DNA of 34,202 nucleotides from JBFMDN01 sp040753915 (GTDB lineage Bacteria; Desulfobacterota; Desulfomonilia; Desulfomonilales; Desulfomonilaceae), in contig JBFMDN010000061.1 of assembly GCA_040753915.1 (NCBI GenBank), forward strand, positions 1-34,202. Reading direction: 5' to 3'. Both the position numbers and the translations under genes were made by a program. Under the pieces are notes generated by a model that ran no database searches, had not been told where the DNA came from, and worked only from the letters and a program-made list of their open reading frames with translations. Positions 33,351 to 34,202 of the stretch are shown piece by piece. The number at the start of each line of letters is the position of its first letter. Position 1 is the first letter of the stretch.

Positions 33351-33589
33351 GGACGTCCTTCTTCCTTGGCACGGCGGAGAATTTCATCTGTCAGGGGCGG
33401 GATAGAGACTTGTCGCTGCATTGCCTCCACTCTGGCGAGAAAAGCCTCCGGATCTATACGACCGCCTTGAAGCGCACGCTTGAGGCAGGCGATGACCTCA
33501 CTGTTCATGCTACGGCCCTGCTCTTCAGCCCTCTTCTTCAGCTTCTCATACAGCTCGTCAGGGATGTTCTTGATTGTCATGGTTGTCAT
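33347..33589 (-). CDS. ribbon-helix-helix antitoxin (FitA-like)
   Basis: An 80-residue protein: MTTMTIKNIPDELYEKLKKR, then AEEQGRSMNSEVIACLKRAL, which is the FitA/Arc-type strand-helix-helix DNA-binding unit, and a C-terminal tail (VSIPPLTDEILRRAKEEGRP) that would wrap the toxin. ATG 33589 follows GAGGGA; ATG 33580 is a possible alternative. It is the first gene of the pair, so it probably represses its own operon. Confidence 0.9.
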   Translation of the reverse strand: MTTMTIKNIPDELYEKLKKRAEEQGRSMNSEVIACLKRALQGGRIDPEAFLARVEAMQRQVSIPPLTDEILRRAKEEGRP

Positions 33590-33745
33590 AGAAGTCCCTC
33601 GGTCGTAGGATCCGTTTTGGTTCCATAATGGAAGATATCGCTGGGCTCCGGAAAAGTCAACATAAGAGGGTGCCGAGTCTCGGAGGGGGCAAGTCTTCTG
33701 TGCGAAAAGTGCGAAAAGGAGACACCCTTAAAAAGCCAAGTACCA

Positions 33746-34112
33746 GATTTCATAACTACAGTTACGTATCTCAGGGGTGTTAAGAAGAGGAATAATGGTG
33801 ATCATTGATTGCTTCATGCCCCGAAGGGGCATACCCTGAGTAGCCGTGGGTTTCAACCCACGGGAATGGAAAAACCAGCAAGGGAGGACCCTGACGGGGT
33901 CCACCATGTGATTGCACGAGAGCCAAGGCTCATTCATGATCGGTGCCTATACCAGGCGATGAGAAACCTCTTGGTCGAATCATTCAGGGTCGGTTGGGGG
34001 TTATACCACGCCGAACCACAGGTTGAAACCTGTGGCTACTCAAGGTGCGCTCCTTCAGAGCGCAAATCCCCGACTGAGTCGTGGCAGAATACGTGACCGT
34101 ACTTATGAAATC
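33746..34112. repeat. R2 element, complete copy with terminal inverted repeats
   Basis: The left end GATTTCATAACTAC..TTACGTAT is mirrored at the right end by ATACGTGACC..TATGAAATC (complement GATTTCATAAGTAC..TCACGTAT). Inside are a row of hairpins: ATGCCCC-GAA-GGGGCAT (33816-33832), CCGTGGGTT/AACCCACGG (33844-33863), GGACCC/GGGGTCC near 33885 and CCACAGGTT/AACCTGTGG near 34015. It is about 367 bp and non-coding. The ends suggest a miniature transposon; the hairpins resemble REP/BIME arrays. Confidence 0.8.
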
Positions 34113-34161
34113 CTGTAGTTTTCGAAGAACGTTCCGCGGCCGTTCAGGGCTGCGTTACGAT

Positions 34162-34202
34162 TCGGCGAGCAGGACAGCTTAAGGGGAAAGAAAAAGTCAA
34201 AA
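34162..34202 (+). repeat. repeat shared with 28246-28286, cut by the window edge
   Basis: GGCGAGCAGGACAGCTTAAG followed by GGGAAAGAAAAAGTCAAAA matches GTGAGCAGGATGGTTAAGGG then GGACAGGAAAAGTCAAAA near 28246. In both places it lies 50 to 200 nt to the right of an R2 right end, so it may belong to a compound repeat. Confidence 0.5.

Overview
The window looks like a chromosomal segment of a GC-rich anaerobic bacterium, most likely a deltaproteobacterial (Desulfobacterota) sulfate reducer or syntroph. I infer this from gene content, not from a marker gene: a BKACE/DUF849 enzyme, a PAS-coil-LuxR regulator, an orphan NtrC-type regulator, an iron alcohol dehydrogenase, LutABC, DUF362 and dicluster ferredoxin proteins, beta-oxidation-type genes, two VapBC/FitAB-type toxin-antitoxin pairs and many short palindromic repeats. 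There is no rRNA, no tRNA that I can see, and no complete insertion sequence.

Layout. (1) 1-4.7 kb: a leftward beta-keto acid cleavage enzyme, a divergent PAS/LuxR-type regulator split by an in-frame TAG, and a sigma-54-dependent response regulator. (2) 5.6-13.8 kb, all rightward: iron alcohol dehydrogenase, then a mycofactocin block consisting of a 44-residue MftA precursor ending SVDGICGVY (missed by ordinary ORF length cutoffs), the MftB chaperone, the radical SAM enzyme MftC (interrupted by an in-frame TGA) and the glycosyltransferase MftF, followed directly by lutABC. mftD and mftE are not in the window. The arrangement suggests a peptide-derived redox cofactor linking alcohol oxidation to a Lut-type iron-sulfur oxidoreductase. 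(3) 13.9-15.7 kb: a small exported protein, a cysteine-rich dicluster ferredoxin and a decayed REP-associated tyrosine transposase (RAYT).

(4) 15.8-24.2 kb, all leftward: a tightly overlapping type III CRISPR effector operon in the order cmr1-like, cmr6-like, csx11 (Cas10), cmr4-like, cmr5-like, cmr3-like, which is the order I associate with subtype III-C. Its Cas10 shows neither an HD dyad nor a GGDD cyclase motif. Four small genes precede it on the same strand, two of them encoding membrane proteins, and a good sigma-70-like promoter lies upstream of all ten. No CRISPR array, cas1, cas2 or cas6 is present here. (5) 24.5-27.8 kb: a GNAT acetyltransferase, an enoyl-CoA hydratase, an RHH/PIN toxin-antitoxin pair, and an in-frame chimera of a MaoC-type N-terminus with an acyl-CoA ligase C-terminus. 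(6) 27.8-34.2 kb: a repeat-rich stretch with a second radical SAM/SPASM protein, a DUF362 protein, a stand-alone lipoyl-like domain protein and a FitAB-like toxin-antitoxin pair.

At least four repeat families are interspersed: a ~130-bp repeat (R1, four copies), a hairpin-rich element with terminal inverted repeats (R2, one complete copy of ~367 bp plus fragments), a 201-bp palindromic element with perfect 16-bp ends, and a short motif ending TGACCCC. Two in-frame stops, a gene chimera and a dead transposase show that parts of the region are decaying, or that some stops are read through.
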